A stretch of DNA of 43,845 nt from the NCBI GenBank assembly GCA_017540355.1, contig JAFYBE010000090.1:1-43845 (forward strand). The letters run 5' to 3'. Every line of letters begins with the position of its first letter. Positions within the stretch are counted from its first letter, which is position 1. A program made the translations under genes and the position numbers. Below, piece by piece: positions 7,967-15,801 of this stretch. The stretch is from Lachnospiraceae bacterium (GTDB lineage: Bacteria > Bacillota > Clostridia > Lachnospirales > Lachnospiraceae). The notes beneath the pieces were generated by a model that saw only the letters and a list, made by a program, of their open reading frames with translations, was not told the origin of the DNA and did no database searches.

Positions 7967-8407
7967 CTATTCTTCTTTGTCCGCTTCCTTCTCTTCGGTC
8001 TTTACTTCCTCGGACGAACTGTCTGTGGCGGGCTTATCCTCCGCCTTGGTCTCTCCGGGAACGTCCATGTTAACACGGCCCTTTATAACGGCTGTCTCAT
8101 CCATAGCCAAAAGCTTGGCTGTGATATCACCTAAGATCTGGCCCTTTGCCTCGATCTCAACCTTATTGTCCGCATCCACATTGCCGAATATCTTGCCGGC
8201 AAGATTAACGCTTGATGCAACAACCGCACCGTTAACAACGCCCGTAGCGCCCACTACAAGGTCACCCTTTGTATTGATGCCGCCGTTGATCTGTCCGTCT
8301 ATTCTTATTACGGCTGAATCCGAAACTATATCACCGTTGACTGTGGTGCCTGCACCTACTACGGTGTTCTCTCCGTTAGCTACGTTACCTCTATTCTTCC
8401 TTGCCAT
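7967..8407 (-). CDS. Bactofilin (polymer-forming cytoskeletal protein)
   Basis: A 146-residue bactofilin. The central right-handed beta-helix (residues about 15-115) shows the repeating glycine/hydrophobic rungs GAGTTVNGDIVSDSAVIRID, GDLVVGATGVVNGAVVAS, GKIFGNVDADNKVEI and GQILGDITAK. It is flanked by a short basic N-terminus (MARKNRG) and an acidic disordered tail rich in Glu, Lys and Ser. Bactofilins form nucleotide-free filaments at the membrane and often act with M23 peptidases encoded next to them; here the LytM-like gene is immediately upstream (22-base gap). AAGGAGG lies seven bases before the ATG. Confidence 0.93.
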   Translation of the reverse strand: MARKNRGNVANGENTVVGAGTTVNGDIVSDSAVIRIDGQINGGINTKGDLVVGATGVVNGAVVASSVNLAGKIFGNVDADNKVEIEAKGQILGDITAKLLAMDETAVIKGRVNMDVPGETKAEDKPATDSSSEEVKTEEKEADKEE

Positions 8408-8429
8408 TTTCTACCTCCTTATTCCTGCA

Positions 8430-9182
8430 TCAACCTTCGATCTTAAGCATCTCTGTAGGTTTGATATACTCTTCGTCTTTAATTATCTGATAAGCCATCT
8501 TGGCCGATGAGTCATTCTGTGCGGCTTCCATCTCATATAAAAGTCCACCTCTGGGTACCTCATCACCCTGCTTAACCTTAGGCTCCGTATTCGTACGATA
8601 TACCGTCACATATCCGTTGCCGTGGTCTATTCTTACTTCCCAGCCGTATGTGCTCTCCTCCGCAACCAAAGATACGACTCCGTCGCCGGCTGCTATTACA
8701 TAGGTGCCGTTGCTTGCGGCAAATTCAATCATCGGTCTCTCAACCGTATTGCCGTCTATTCTTAACACCTCATCCTTCTCTTTAAGTTCTGCCGTACCCG
8801 AAAGAGGGAAACCTGTGGGAAGACTCTTCTCTTCTATCTGTGCCACTACCTCTGTCTTCTGGTTGACGGTCTCGCTTAAGATAGATACCTTCTCGCTTAA
8901 GGCTTCGTTGTCGGATGCCAGTGCACTGTTCTCATCCTGTAATGCGGTTATCGTCTCTTTTAACGCTGCTTCTCTTTCTCTTGTTATCGAAGCACTGTAG
9001 CTTGCGTATCCCACAAAGCAGAGTATCGCAACCGTAAGAACGGCTACTATAATCTCATACAATTTGAGTAATCCGTGCGTATATCGTCTGGATTTGACAT
9101 TTGATTTGGGGTCGTTTGATATCGTAAGTGCGTAGTAATATGACGCCTTGCGTTTCTTCTTGCTGCCGCTTCTTGCTGCCAA
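8430..9182 (-). CDS. Membrane-anchored LytM/M23-like protein, metal ligands missing
   Basis: A 250-residue protein: basic cytoplasmic N-terminus, one membrane span (about residues 41-62, EIIVAVLTVAILCFVGY), a coiled coil (about 68-115), and a C-terminal LytM-like domain recognisable by GTYVIAAGDGVVSLV and RIDHGNGYVTVY. In active M23 enzymes an HxGxD motif precedes the first strand and an HxH motif follows the Tyr; here these positions read RPMIEF and YRTN, so zinc ligands are absent and the domain is probably non-catalytic, as in EnvC- or NlpD-like regulators. The start is TTG 9182 (no ATG nearby), with AGGAGG eight bases upstream. It heads the operon and its promoter is at 9255-9283; the bactofilin follows. 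Confidence 0.85.
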   Translation of the reverse strand: MAARSGSKKKRKASYYYALTISNDPKSNVKSRRYTHGLLKLYEIIVAVLTVAILCFVGYASYSASITREREAALKETITALQDENSALASDNEALSEKVSILSETVNQKTEVVAQIEEKSLPTGFPLSGTAELKEKDEVLRIDGNTVERPMIEFAASNGTYVIAAGDGVVSLVAEESTYGWEVRIDHGNGYVTVYRTNTEPKVKQGDEVPRGGLLYEMEAAQNDSSAKMAYQIIKDEEYIKPTEMLKIEG

Positions 9183-9254
9183 AACACAATCCTCCTATCA
9201 ATACATTTTACACTTCAGTTTCACGCTTTAACCTTTTAAAATAATACAGAGTCT

Positions 9255-9283
9255 ATAATAGCAGATATGTGCGAAATTATCAA
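9255..9283 (-). promoter_or_regulatory. Sigma-A promoter of the LytM-bactofilin-yerC-SPFH-pcrA operon
   Basis: Minus strand: -35 TTGATA (9278-9283), 17-base spacer, -10 TATTAT (9255-9260) preceded by TGC (extended -10). The expected start of transcription is about 65 bases before the TTG start codon at 9182. Confidence 0.8.
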
Positions 9284-9320
9284 ATTTTATGTTTTTTTGC
9301 TGTACTTTTAATACTTATTA

Positions 9321-9329
9321 TGCTATTCT
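9321..9329 (+). promoter_or_regulatory. Possible extended -10 for the cold-shock gene
   Basis: TGC followed by TATTCT at 9324-9329, with only a weak -35 (TGTACT, 9301-9306) 17 bases upstream. It would give a short leader that contains an inverted repeat TGTTG...CAACA (from 9335) and the GGGAGGA ribosome site at 9364-9370. Confidence 0.35.
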
Positions 9330-9378
9330 GAATGTGTTGCATATAGACAACATTCAGTTATTTGGGAGGACTTTTGCA

Positions 9379-9579
9379 ATGAACAAAGGTACTGTAAAGT
9401 GGTTTAACAACCAGAAGGGTTACGGCTTCATCAGTGATGAGTCAGGCAATGACGTTTTCGTACATTACTCAGGACTTAATATGGAAGGCTTCAAGTCTTT
9501 GGATGAAGGCGCTGCTGTTGAGTTCGAAGTCGTTAACGGTGAGAAGGGACCTCAGGCAGTCAATGTGACCAAGCTGTAA
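9379..9579 (+). CDS. cspA: Cold-shock protein (CspA family, OB fold)
   Basis: A 66-residue single OB-fold protein, [20 protein letters not shown], with the RNP1 motif KGYGFI and RNP2 motif VFVHY that bind single-stranded RNA or DNA. These proteins act as RNA chaperones. GGGAGGA is placed eight bases before ATG 9379; an upstream in-frame ATG at 9289 would add 30 residues unlike the family and is rejected. It is monocistronic, divergent from the LytM operon, with a strong terminator about 100 bases downstream. The A at the last alignment blocks ([18 protein letters not shown]) is normal for the family. Confidence 0.96.
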   Translation: MNKGTVKWFNNQKGYGFISDESGNDVFVHYSGLNMEGFKSLDEGAAVEFEVVNGEKGPQAVNVTKL

Positions 9580-9683
9580 TAGACAGGATATTACGGCAAT
9601 CAATCTTAAGACGATGTGCCCGTTCTATACATGATATACAAGAGATATATGATATATACGAATTAGCAGTGGTTTTTGGATTA

Positions 9684-9715
9684 AAAAAGAGTCGATCGGT
9701 CGATCGGCTCTTTTT
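9684..9715. terminator. Bidirectional terminator between the cold-shock gene and hisA
   Basis: Near-perfect 15-bp stem AAAAAGAGTCGATCG (9684-9698) against CGATCGGCTCTTTTT (9701-9715), with one G-U pair. The A-run and T-run let it end both the plus-strand cold-shock transcript and the minus-strand dapA-hisA transcript. Confidence 0.88.
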
Positions 9716-9740
9716 CTGTTATATGTATTATATGCATCTT

Positions 9741-10511
9741 CTATCTGTTCTTAGCAATAAGCTCATCCATATCCAGTTCACCGCCGAATATCTTTAATGC
9801 GCTTCCGACCGTATAGTCTATCTTACCGTCGCCGAGCCTGTATATCTTATCCGCATCCTCATAGCTTCTGACACCGCCGGCATAGGTAATCTTCTTACTC
9901 TCCGCTTTTGCCAGTATCTCAAAAAGCCGCTCATCTATTCCCTGCTTAAGTCCCTCAACGTCAACCCCGTGGATCAAAAACTCATCACAGTGCTCTCCGA
10001 GCATTTTAAGTGTCTCTTCATCCACCTTGACTTCCGTGAAGGTCTGCCACCTGTCCGTCACAACATAATAACTACCGTTATTATACCTGCAGCTCAGATC
10101 TATCACTATTCTCTCACATCCGACAGCCTTCTTAAGATTCTCCAAATTGTTAAATTCCAATTTAACTTTATCGAAGATATAGGAGGTGACAATAACATGA
10201 GATGCACCTGCGTCTATAAACTCCCCGGCATTGTCCGCATTTATACCGCCGCCAACCTGCATCCCGCCTTCGTACGCCGCAAGTCCTCTCTTAGCTTCAG
10301 CCCTGGATGCTTCATATTCGGCCGTACCGGGCTTGTTAAGCATGATGATATGTCCGCCGCTTAAGCCCTTATCCTTATACATTTGTGCATAGAATTCAGC
10401 GCCCTGATCACTGACATAGTTCTCAAGCGCGCTGTTCCTATCATCAAGGCTTCCGCCGACTATCTGCTTCACCTTGCCGTTATGAATATCTATACACGGT
10501 CTGAATCTCAT
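9741..10511 (-). CDS. hisA: HisA, phosphoribosylformimino-AICAR-phosphate isomerase, eukaryotic (His6) type
   Basis: A 256-residue TIM-barrel enzyme of histidine biosynthesis (ProFAR to PRFAR). The sequence follows the eukaryotic His6 subtype rather than the common bacterial HisA: RPCIDIHNGKVKQIVGGSL, YAQMYKDKGLSGGHIIML, QVGGGINADNAGEFIDAGAS, VIDLSCRYNNG, DEFLIHGVDVEGLKQGID and YAGGVRSYEDADKI, all of which match features of yeast HIS6. The first-strand Asp (CIDIHNGK) and the Asp of HGVDVEG are in place for acid/base catalysis. It follows dapA by six bases with a weak ribosome site, outside any his operon, and is ended by the 9684-9715 terminator. Confidence 0.93.
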   Translation of the reverse strand: MRFRPCIDIHNGKVKQIVGGSLDDRNSALENYVSDQGAEFYAQMYKDKGLSGGHIIMLNKPGTAEYEASRAEAKRGLAAYEGGMQVGGGINADNAGEFIDAGASHVIVTSYIFDKVKLEFNNLENLKKAVGCERIVIDLSCRYNNGSYYVVTDRWQTFTEVKVDEETLKMLGEHCDEFLIHGVDVEGLKQGIDERLFEILAKAESKKITYAGGVRSYEDADKIYRLGDGKIDYTVGSALKIFGGELDMDELIAKNR

Positions 10512-10517
10512 AATCTC

Positions 10518-11402
10518 TTATAATAAGCCGTACTCTTCCATTGCCTTCTTAAGCTTCTCGGCATGTTCAGGCTCCATCTCGGTAAGAGGTCTTCTTAACG
10601 GGCCTACGTTCTTGCCCATAAGGTTCATTGCCTTCTTAACGGGTATGGGATTAACCTCAGAGAATAAAGCATTGATAAGCGGAACCGCTCTTAACTGCTC
10701 ATTTGTAGCCTCTTCGGTATTGCCGTCGAAGTAAAGCTTGCAGATATTGTGTGTCTGTGTGGGCGCAACGATTGAAAGAACCGAAATAACACCCTTACCA
10801 CCGAGTGCAAGAATAGGTGTGATGAGTGCATCCTCACCTGAGTACAGATCAACACATCCGTCTGCCATGGCCATCATCGTAGCTACCTGTGCAAGATTGC
10901 CTGTAGCATCCTTAACACCCACGATATTAGGAACTTCCTTACAGATCTTGACTACTGTCTCGGGAAGCATCTGGCATCCCGTTCTTCCCGGAATGTTATA
11001 TAAGATGATGGGAAGCTTAACACTGTCTGCAACCATCTTGAAGTGCTCATAAAGACCCTTCTGTGTAGCCTTATTATAGTAAGGGGTAACTACCAAAAGT
11101 CCGTCTACTCCAAGCTTCTCAGCTTCTGTTGAAAGATAGATGGCTGTCTCTGTACAGTTAGAACCCGTACCTGCAACAACGGGAACCCTGTGATCAACAT
11201 ACTCAACACAGGCCTTGATAACATCAAGATGCTCCTCGTGACTTAATGTAGCTGCCTCACCGGTGGTACCGCATACTACTATCGCATCTATGCCGCCGGC
11301 TATCTGCTCATCCAATATCTCCTTGAATTTCTCATAATTGACATCCCCGTTCTCCTTAAAGGGTGTTATGATTGCCGAAGCCGCTCCGGTAAAGATTGCC
11401 AT
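10518..11402 (-). CDS. dapA: 4-hydroxy-tetrahydrodipicolinate synthase
   Basis: A 294-residue TIM-barrel aldolase that condenses pyruvate with aspartate semialdehyde, the first committed step of lysine and diaminopimelate synthesis. Diagnostic stretches are CGTTGEAATLSHEEH, ILYNIPGRTGCQM (catalytic Tyr), and IVGVKDATGN, where the Lys forms the Schiff base; ALGGKGVISVLS follows. Length and end to end match are normal. GGAGG stands eight bases before the ATG. It is first in a two-gene unit with hisA behind a good promoter at 11459-11487; I see no lysine riboswitch in the roughly 50-base leader. Confidence 0.97.
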   Translation of the reverse strand: MAIFTGAASAIITPFKENGDVNYEKFKEILDEQIAGGIDAIVVCGTTGEAATLSHEEHLDVIKACVEYVDHRVPVVAGTGSNCTETAIYLSTEAEKLGVDGLLVVTPYYNKATQKGLYEHFKMVADSVKLPIILYNIPGRTGCQMLPETVVKICKEVPNIVGVKDATGNLAQVATMMAMADGCVDLYSGEDALITPILALGGKGVISVLSIVAPTQTHNICKLYFDGNTEEATNEQLRAVPLINALFSEVNPIPVKKAMNLMGKNVGPLRRPLTEMEPEHAEKLKKAMEEYGLL

Positions 11403-11458
11403 ATGTTGTACCTCCGATCATATAATCCTAATACATATAGTGATTCTTTTCTTAATTA

Positions 11459-11487
11459 AAAGTAGCACCCGCATAGGCTAATGTCAA
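11459..11487 (-). promoter_or_regulatory. Sigma-A promoter of dapA-hisA
   Basis: Minus strand: -35 TTGACA (11482-11487, perfect), 17-base spacer, -10 TACTTT (11459-11464) preceded by TGC. The predicted transcript begins about 50 bases before dapA. Confidence 0.78.
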
Positions 11488-11599
11488 CAAAAATCTGCCA
11501 TTTTTAGCACCGTTTGGGCATTTTGTCCGCTCTCACCGTTCATATGTCCGCTTACTGTGGGATTGCATGCAGACATACTTTGGTGTATACTATCGTCGT

Positions 11600-11626
11600 T
11601 TGTGAAAAAATTGTCTCATATATAAT
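11600..11626 (+). promoter_or_regulatory. Likely promoter of typA
   Basis: Perfect -10 TATAAT at 11621-11626 with TTGTGA at 11600-11605 as -35 (15-base spacer, slightly short). It is followed by AGGAG at about 11630 and the typA ATG at 11650, so the leader would be very short. Confidence 0.6.
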
Positions 11627-11649
11627 AGGTAGGAGTTAGAAGCGATACT

Positions 11650-13479
11650 ATGGTACAGACCAGAGAAGATATCAGGAATATAGCGATAATCGCCCACGTC
11701 GATCACGGTAAGACCACACTTGTCGATGAGCTTTTAAAGCAGTCGGGCGTATTCAGAGAGAATCAGGAAGTTGCGGAGCGCGTAATGGACAGCAACGACA
11801 TTGAGAGGGAGCGAGGCATAACCATCCTTTCCAAGAACACTGCCGTTACATATAAGAACACCAAGATCAACATCATTGACACTCCCGGACATGCTGACTT
11901 CGGCGGCGAGGTTGAGCGTGTGCTTAAGATGGTCAACGGCGTTATCCTTGTTGTAGATGCTTTCGAGGGTACGATGCCTCAGACCAAGTTCGTTTTAAAG
12001 AAGGCACTTGAACTTAAGCTTCCCGTAATTGCATGTATCAATAAAATCGACCGCCCTGAGGCACGTCCCCACGAGGTTGTCGATGAAGTGCTCGAACTGT
12101 TTATGGACCTCGAAGCAAGCGACGAGCAGCTTGACTGCCCCTTCATCTACGCATCAGCCAAGGCAGGTACGGCATCCCTTGATCCGGACACTCCCGGAAC
12201 GGACATGGTTCCTTTATTCGAGACCATACTTGATTATATCCCGGCTCCCACGGGCGACCCCGAAGCCGGAACACAGGTACTTATAAGCACAATAGATTAC
12301 AACGAATATGTCGGAAGAATCGGTATAGGTAAGGTTGATAACGGCACAATCGCAGTCAATAACGAGGTTGTGATCGTTAACCACCACGAGCCCGACTTAT
12401 GCAAAAAGGTTAAGATTTCAAAGTTATACGAATTCGACGGACTTAAGCGTGTAGAGGTCGACAAGGCCACTATCGGTTCAATCGTTGCGATATCCGGTAT
12501 TGCCGATATTAAGATCGGAGACACACTCTGCTCTCCCGACGACCCCAAGCCAATTCCTTTCCAGAAGATAACGGAGCCCACAATAGCCATGAACTTCATG
12601 GTCAACGACTCTCCTCTTGCCGGACTTGAGGGCAAGTTTGTAACAAGCCGTCATCTTCGTGACAGACTTTTCAGAGAGCTTAACACAGACGTATCGCTTC
12701 GTGTTGAAGAGACGGAATCCACAGATGTATTCAAGGTATCGGGCCGAGGCGAACTTCATCTTTCCGTACTTATCGAGAACATGCGCCGTGAAGGATACGA
12801 ATTCGCAGTCAGCAAGGCCGAGGTATTATATAAGACCGACGAGCGCGGTCATAAGCTTGAGCCCATGGAGATTGCCTACGTAGACGTTCCCGAAGAATTC
12901 TCGGGTGCGGTTATCCAAAAGCTTTCGTCAAGAAAGGGTGAGCTTCAGGGAATGGCTTCCATAAGCGGCGGCTATACAAGACTTGAATTTGAGATTCCCT
13001 CAAGAGGCCTTATAGGTTACAGAGGTGAATTCATGACGGATACCAAGGGTAACGGTATCCTTAATACGACATTTGACGGCTACGGCCCCTACAAGGGTGA
13101 CATGACATACCGTAAGCAGGGCTCGCTCATCGCTTTTGAGGCAGGTGAGGCCATTACCTATGGACTGTTTAATGCCCAGGAACGCGGTACCCTCTTTATT
13201 GAGCCCGGTGAGAAGGTTTATGCCGGAATGGTTATAGGTCAGACGGGTAAAACCGAGGACATCGAGATCAATGTCTGCAAGAAGAAGCAGTTAACGAACA
13301 CCAGAGCCTCAGGTTCCGACGAAGCACTTCGTTTATCGCCCAAGAAGGTCTTAAGCCTTGAGCAGGCCCTCGAATTCATTGATACGGATGAGCTTTTGGA
13401 GATAACTCCCGATAACCTCAGAATAAGAAAGAAGATTCTCGACTCGCTGCAGAGAAAGCGTGCCGGTTTCTCAAGATAA
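11650..13479 (+). CDS. typA: Translational GTPase TypA/BipA
   Basis: A 609-residue ribosome-binding GTPase. G1 is AHVDHGKTT, then the switch I segment [18 protein letters not shown]3 DTPGHADF, G4 NKID and G5 SAKAG. It continues with the EF-G-like domains II, III and V and the TypA-specific C-terminal domain ([20 protein letters not shown], and [23 protein letters not shown]). TypA helps ribosome assembly and growth under stress such as cold. Length is normal. The AGGAG site is 15 bases from ATG 11650; the ATG fits the family start [10 protein letters not shown]. It is monocistronic, divergent from dapA, and ends at a strong terminator shared with mgtE. Confidence 0.97.
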   Translation: MVQTREDIRNIAIIAHVDHGKTTLVDELLKQSGVFRENQEVAERVMDSNDIERERGITILSKNTAVTYKNTKINIIDTPGHADFGGEVERVLKMVNGVILVVDAFEGTMPQTKFVLKKALELKLPVIACINKIDRPEARPHEVVDEVLELFMDLEASDEQLDCPFIYASAKAGTASLDPDTPGTDMVPLFETILDYIPAPTGDPEAGTQVLISTIDYNEYVGRIGIGKVDNGTIAVNNEVVIVNHHEPDLCKKVKISKLYEFDGLKRVEVDKATIGSIVAISGIADIKIGDTLCSPDDPKPIPFQKITEPTIAMNFMVNDSPLAGLEGKFVTSRHLRDRLFRELNTDVSLRVEETESTDVFKVSGRGELHLSVLIENMRREGYEFAVSKAEVLYKTDERGHKLEPMEIAYVDVPEEFSGAVIQKLSSRKGELQGMASISGGYTRLEFEIPSRGLIGYRGEFMTDTKGNGILNTTFDGYGPYKGDMTYRKQGSLIAFEAGEAITYGLFNAQERGTLFIEPGEKVYAGMVIGQTGKTEDIEINVCKKKQLTNTRASGSDEALRLSPKKVLSLEQALEFIDTDELLEITPDNLRIRKKILDSLQRKRAGFSR

Positions 13480-13495
13480 TTCATTTATTAAATAC

Positions 13496-13526
13496 AAAAC
13501 GGATGGTCACATCGGCCATCCGTTTT
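13496..13526. terminator. Bidirectional terminator between typA and mgtE
   Basis: Perfect 11-bp stem AAAACGGATGG (13496-13506) against CCATCCGTTTT (13516-13526), with a nine-base loop. It serves typA on the plus strand and mgtE on the minus strand. Confidence 0.88.
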
Positions 13527-13531
13527 ATTAT

Positions 13532-14881
13532 TCAGATATGTAACAATCTTGTCGCGATTCCGAAATAAATCAGAAGCGAAATCGCATCGACTATAGTTGT
13601 GATGAAGGGACTCGCCATAACGGCAGGGTCAAATCCAAGTTTCTTAGCAAGCATCGGCAAAGTACATCCGACGCACTTGGCAATCAGTACCACCGCTACA
13701 AGTGTGAGACATACCACAAGCGATACCTGAAGTCCCACGCGGTCAAGAAGCATCAGCTTGGCGAAATTGGCAACCGCAAGGGTGATGCCGCATACAGCCG
13801 CTACTCTGATCTCCTTCCAGACCACTCTGAAGACATCCTTAAATTCGATCTCATCAAGTGAAAGTCCACGGATGATTGTAACCGAGGCCTGTCCGCCCGC
13901 GTTACCGCCGGTATCCATAAGCATCGGAATGAATGCCGTCAATACCACGTATACACTTAAGGCATCCTCAAAGCTTGCGATTATCTTGCCCGTGAACGTT
14001 GCTGAAATCATGAGCAAAAGCAGCCACGGAATACGCTTCTTCCATGTCTCGAACACTCCGGTCCTCATATAAGGCTTATCCGAAGGCACGATAGCTGCCA
14101 TCTTCTCGATATCCTCCGTCGCCTCCTGTTCCATGATATCCACGATATCATCGACAGTGATGATTCCGACGAGTCTGTTCTCTCCGTCTACGACGGGCAT
14201 CGAGGTAAAGTCGTATTTCTGGAATTGTCTTGCAACCTCCTCCTGGTCCATCATCGTATTGATGGAGATGACATTCTCGTGCATTATATCGCCGATAATC
14301 TCATCAGGCTGACTTAAAAGCAAATATCTTAGTGCAACGGTACCTATAAGCTTACGTCTTGAATCAAGCACGTAGCAGATATTGATCGTCTCGCTGTCAA
14401 CTCCGATATTACGTATGCGTTCTATGGCCTGCTCTACCGTCAGGTTCTCTTTAAGATCCACATACTCGACTGTCATTATGCTTCCGGCGCTGTCTTCCGG
14501 GTAACGCAGAAGGTTGTTGATATCTCTTCTGGTCTCCGGAGAAGCGGCAGCCAACAGTCGCTTAACCATATTGGCCGGCATCTCTTCAAGCAGGTCCGTG
14601 GCATCATCCGCCATCAGATTATCGATGATAACACCGGCATCCTTCTCTGACAGAGAAGTGATGATATACTGCTGTATATCCACATCCATGTAAGAGAATA
14701 CATCGGCAGCCATATCCTTGGGCAGTATTCTGAAGGCCTTAAGCTGTTCCTTCTCTTCGAGTTCCTCAAGCGAAGCTGCTATATCGGCCTCATTCATCTC
14801 GGAAAGCTTCTGTCTTAACCTCGTATACTGCTTGGTGTCCAAGAGCTCCTTAATATCCTCTAATTCTACTCTCTCGTCCAT
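13532..14881 (-). CDS. mgtE: Magnesium transporter MgtE
   Basis: A 449-residue MgtE. An N-terminal superhelical domain (residues about 1-130) is followed by two CBS domains (SAGSIMTVEYVDL..., IGDIMHENVISI...), the plug helix and five membrane spans starting about residue 285. The pore-lining segment reads AFIPMLMDTGGNAGGQASVTIIRGL. MgtE channels close when the cytosolic domain binds Mg2+. AGGGAG sits seven bases before ATG 14881. The mRNA leader contains a 37-codon ORF that overlaps the mgtE start in another frame, and a segment that can pair with the ribosome site. I see no M-box riboswitch, and the leader is too short for one. It has its own promoter at 15022-15051. Confidence 0.97.
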   Translation of the reverse strand: MDERVELEDIKELLDTKQYTRLRQKLSEMNEADIAASLEELEEKEQLKAFRILPKDMAADVFSYMDVDIQQYIITSLSEKDAGVIIDNLMADDATDLLEEMPANMVKRLLAAASPETRRDINNLLRYPEDSAGSIMTVEYVDLKENLTVEQAIERIRNIGVDSETINICYVLDSRRKLIGTVALRYLLLSQPDEIIGDIMHENVISINTMMDQEEVARQFQKYDFTSMPVVDGENRLVGIITVDDIVDIMEQEATEDIEKMAAIVPSDKPYMRTGVFETWKKRIPWLLLLMISATFTGKIIASFEDALSVYVVLTAFIPMLMDTGGNAGGQASVTIIRGLSLDEIEFKDVFRVVWKEIRVAAVCGITLAVANFAKLMLLDRVGLQVSLVVCLTLVAVVLIAKCVGCTLPMLAKKLGFDPAVMASPFITTIVDAISLLIYFGIATRLLHI

Positions 14882-14963
14882 AGCTCTTCTCCCTGTAAGT
14901 CGTAATCAATATGTAGCCCGCCGAGGGAAGAGGAACATCCGAAGATGCAGTTTTTTTCTTCAT
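14850..14963 (-). CDS. Leader ORF (37 codons) overlapping the mgtE start, candidate regulatory peptide
   Basis: ATG 14963 is preceded by GGTGGTGAT, one of the stronger ribosome sites nearby. It reads MKKKTASSDVPLPSAGYILI and ends TYREKSYGRESRIRGY with a TAA at 14850-14852. The last 32 bases overlap mgtE in the +1 frame. The middle carries an Asp and two prolines (SSDVPLPS), reminiscent of acidic/proline leader peptides upstream of Mg2+ transporters such as MgtL, though there is no sequence similarity. It lies entirely in the mgtE transcript. Known fact: Mg2+ transporters often use leader peptides. Inference: translation of this ORF controls mgtE. It could instead be chance, but the ribosome site and overlap argue otherwise. 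Confidence 0.6.
   Translation of the reverse strand: MKKKTASSDVPLPSAGYILITTYREKSYGRESRIRGY
14884..14932 (-). promoter_or_regulatory. Candidate hairpin hiding the mgtE ribosome site
   Basis: Minus-strand CTCTTCCCT (14932-14924), inside the leader ORF, can pair with AGGGAGAAGAG (14894-14884), which includes the mgtE ribosome site: CTCTTC pairs with GAAGAG and CCT with AGG across a two-base bulge, with a 29-base loop. A ribosome on the leader ORF would open it. The structure was found by eye and its stability was not computed. Confidence 0.45.
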
Positions 14964-15021
14964 ATTGATCACCACCTTTCCATGCTATGAACCGTTAATG
15001 TCTACATAAAATTGCTTAATA

Positions 15022-15051
15022 ATTCTACAATTTTACACGCTATGTTGTCAA
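15022..15051 (-). promoter_or_regulatory. Promoter of mgtE and its leader ORF
   Basis: Minus strand: perfect -35 TTGACA (15046-15051), 18-base spacer, -10 TAGAAT (15022-15027). The -35 overlaps the end of yigZ. It predicts a leader of about 135 bases before mgtE and about 50 bases before the leader ORF. Confidence 0.65.
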
Positions 15052-15693
15052 TGCAAAATACTCCGTTTCTCCGCGTTCTATCAAAACTTTTGCATTGGTA
15101 ACGTCTGTTATCTTATCAAGTACCTTATCGGCTTCGTCCGCCGGTATCCCTACTTTAAAAATTACACTGTCCTCATATATCGTATCAAAGACTTTTACGT
15201 CCATCCCGGCCAGAGTGTACTGGACCTTTCCCGATAAAGTGTAGTCGGCCTTTATATCCGCCTTAAGCAAAAGACGCATATTTACCAGCCTGCCTTCTTC
15301 CTTAGCAGTATCGACAGCCAGGGCTGAGGAGTCGGTGTATGCACGAACCAGTCCGCCCGTGCCGAGCAAGACTCCGCCGAAGTATCTTGTCACTATGATC
15401 ATCGTATTGGTAAGACCTCTTCCCTTAATTACCTCAAGGATAGGTCGCCCTGCGGTCCCCGAAGGTTCACCGTCATCGGAGAAGCGCTCGAGCTCGCTCT
15501 TTTTCCCCAGAACATAGGCATAGCAATTGTGTCTGGCATCCCAGTATCTCTTACGAAAGTCGGCAAGTATAGCCGTTGCCTCCTCTTCGCTTTCGATATG
15601 CAATACCGTAGCAATGAACCTGGACTTCTTCTCCGTGATCTCCGCTTCCGTTATGTCGTTAACCGTCAAATAGCTTGTCGCATCATTATTCAT
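15040..15693 (-). CDS. yigZ: YigZ/IMPACT family protein
   Basis: A 217-residue member of UPF0029 (YigZ, YvyE in Bacillus): KKSRFIATVLHIESEEEATA, the signature DARHNCYAYVLG, FSDDGEPSGTAGRPILEVI, and VTRYFGGVLLGTGGLVRAY. The C-terminal ferredoxin-like part (about 140-215) is the DUF1949 domain. The eukaryotic relative IMPACT binds GCN1 and modulates amino-acid stress; the bacterial role is not established. The ribosome site is weak (AAAGG 14 bases upstream). It is divergent from the PBP gene with about 110 bases between start codons, and its stop lies within the mgtE promoter. Confidence 0.93.
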   Translation of the reverse strand: MNNDATSYLTVNDITEAEITEKKSRFIATVLHIESEEEATAILADFRKRYWDARHNCYAYVLGKKSELERFSDDGEPSGTAGRPILEVIKGRGLTNTMIIVTRYFGGVLLGTGGLVRAYTDSSALAVDTAKEEGRLVNMRLLLKADIKADYTLSGKVQYTLAGMDVKVFDTIYEDSVIFKVGIPADEADKVLDKITDVTNAKVLIERGETEYFALTT

Positions 15694-15752
15694 AGTGCTA
15701 TTTTAAGCCTTTCTTAAGACTTTATAAACACCTTTATTTATCTTTTGCTTTT

Positions 15753-15761
15753 TGCTATAAT
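15753..15761 (+). promoter_or_regulatory. Extended -10 promoter of the PBP1 gene
   Basis: TGC followed by a perfect TATAAT at 15756-15761. The -35 is poor (TTTATT, 15733-15738, 17-base spacer), which an extended -10 can offset. It sets the transcript start near 15768, which rules out the longer reading frame start at 15745. Confidence 0.7.
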
Positions 15762-15801
15762 TATCCTCGTATGGCGTAATGCCGGAAGGACAGTGAAGGA
15801 T

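Noticed and set aside
9289-9378. A longer cold-shock protein starting at 9289
   Set aside because: The extra 30 residues do not fit the family, and GGGAGGA points to ATG 9379.
11403-11458. Lysine riboswitch before dapA
   Set aside because: The promoter leaves about 50 bases of leader, far too short.
14882-15039. M-box magnesium riboswitch before mgtE
   Set aside because: The leader is only about 135 bases and is mostly taken up by the leader ORF; no M-box core motif was seen.
15745-15801. PBP start at ATG 15745
   Set aside because: The -10 TATAAT lies at 15756-15761, so this ATG would not be transcribed; the later ATG 15802 fits the family better.
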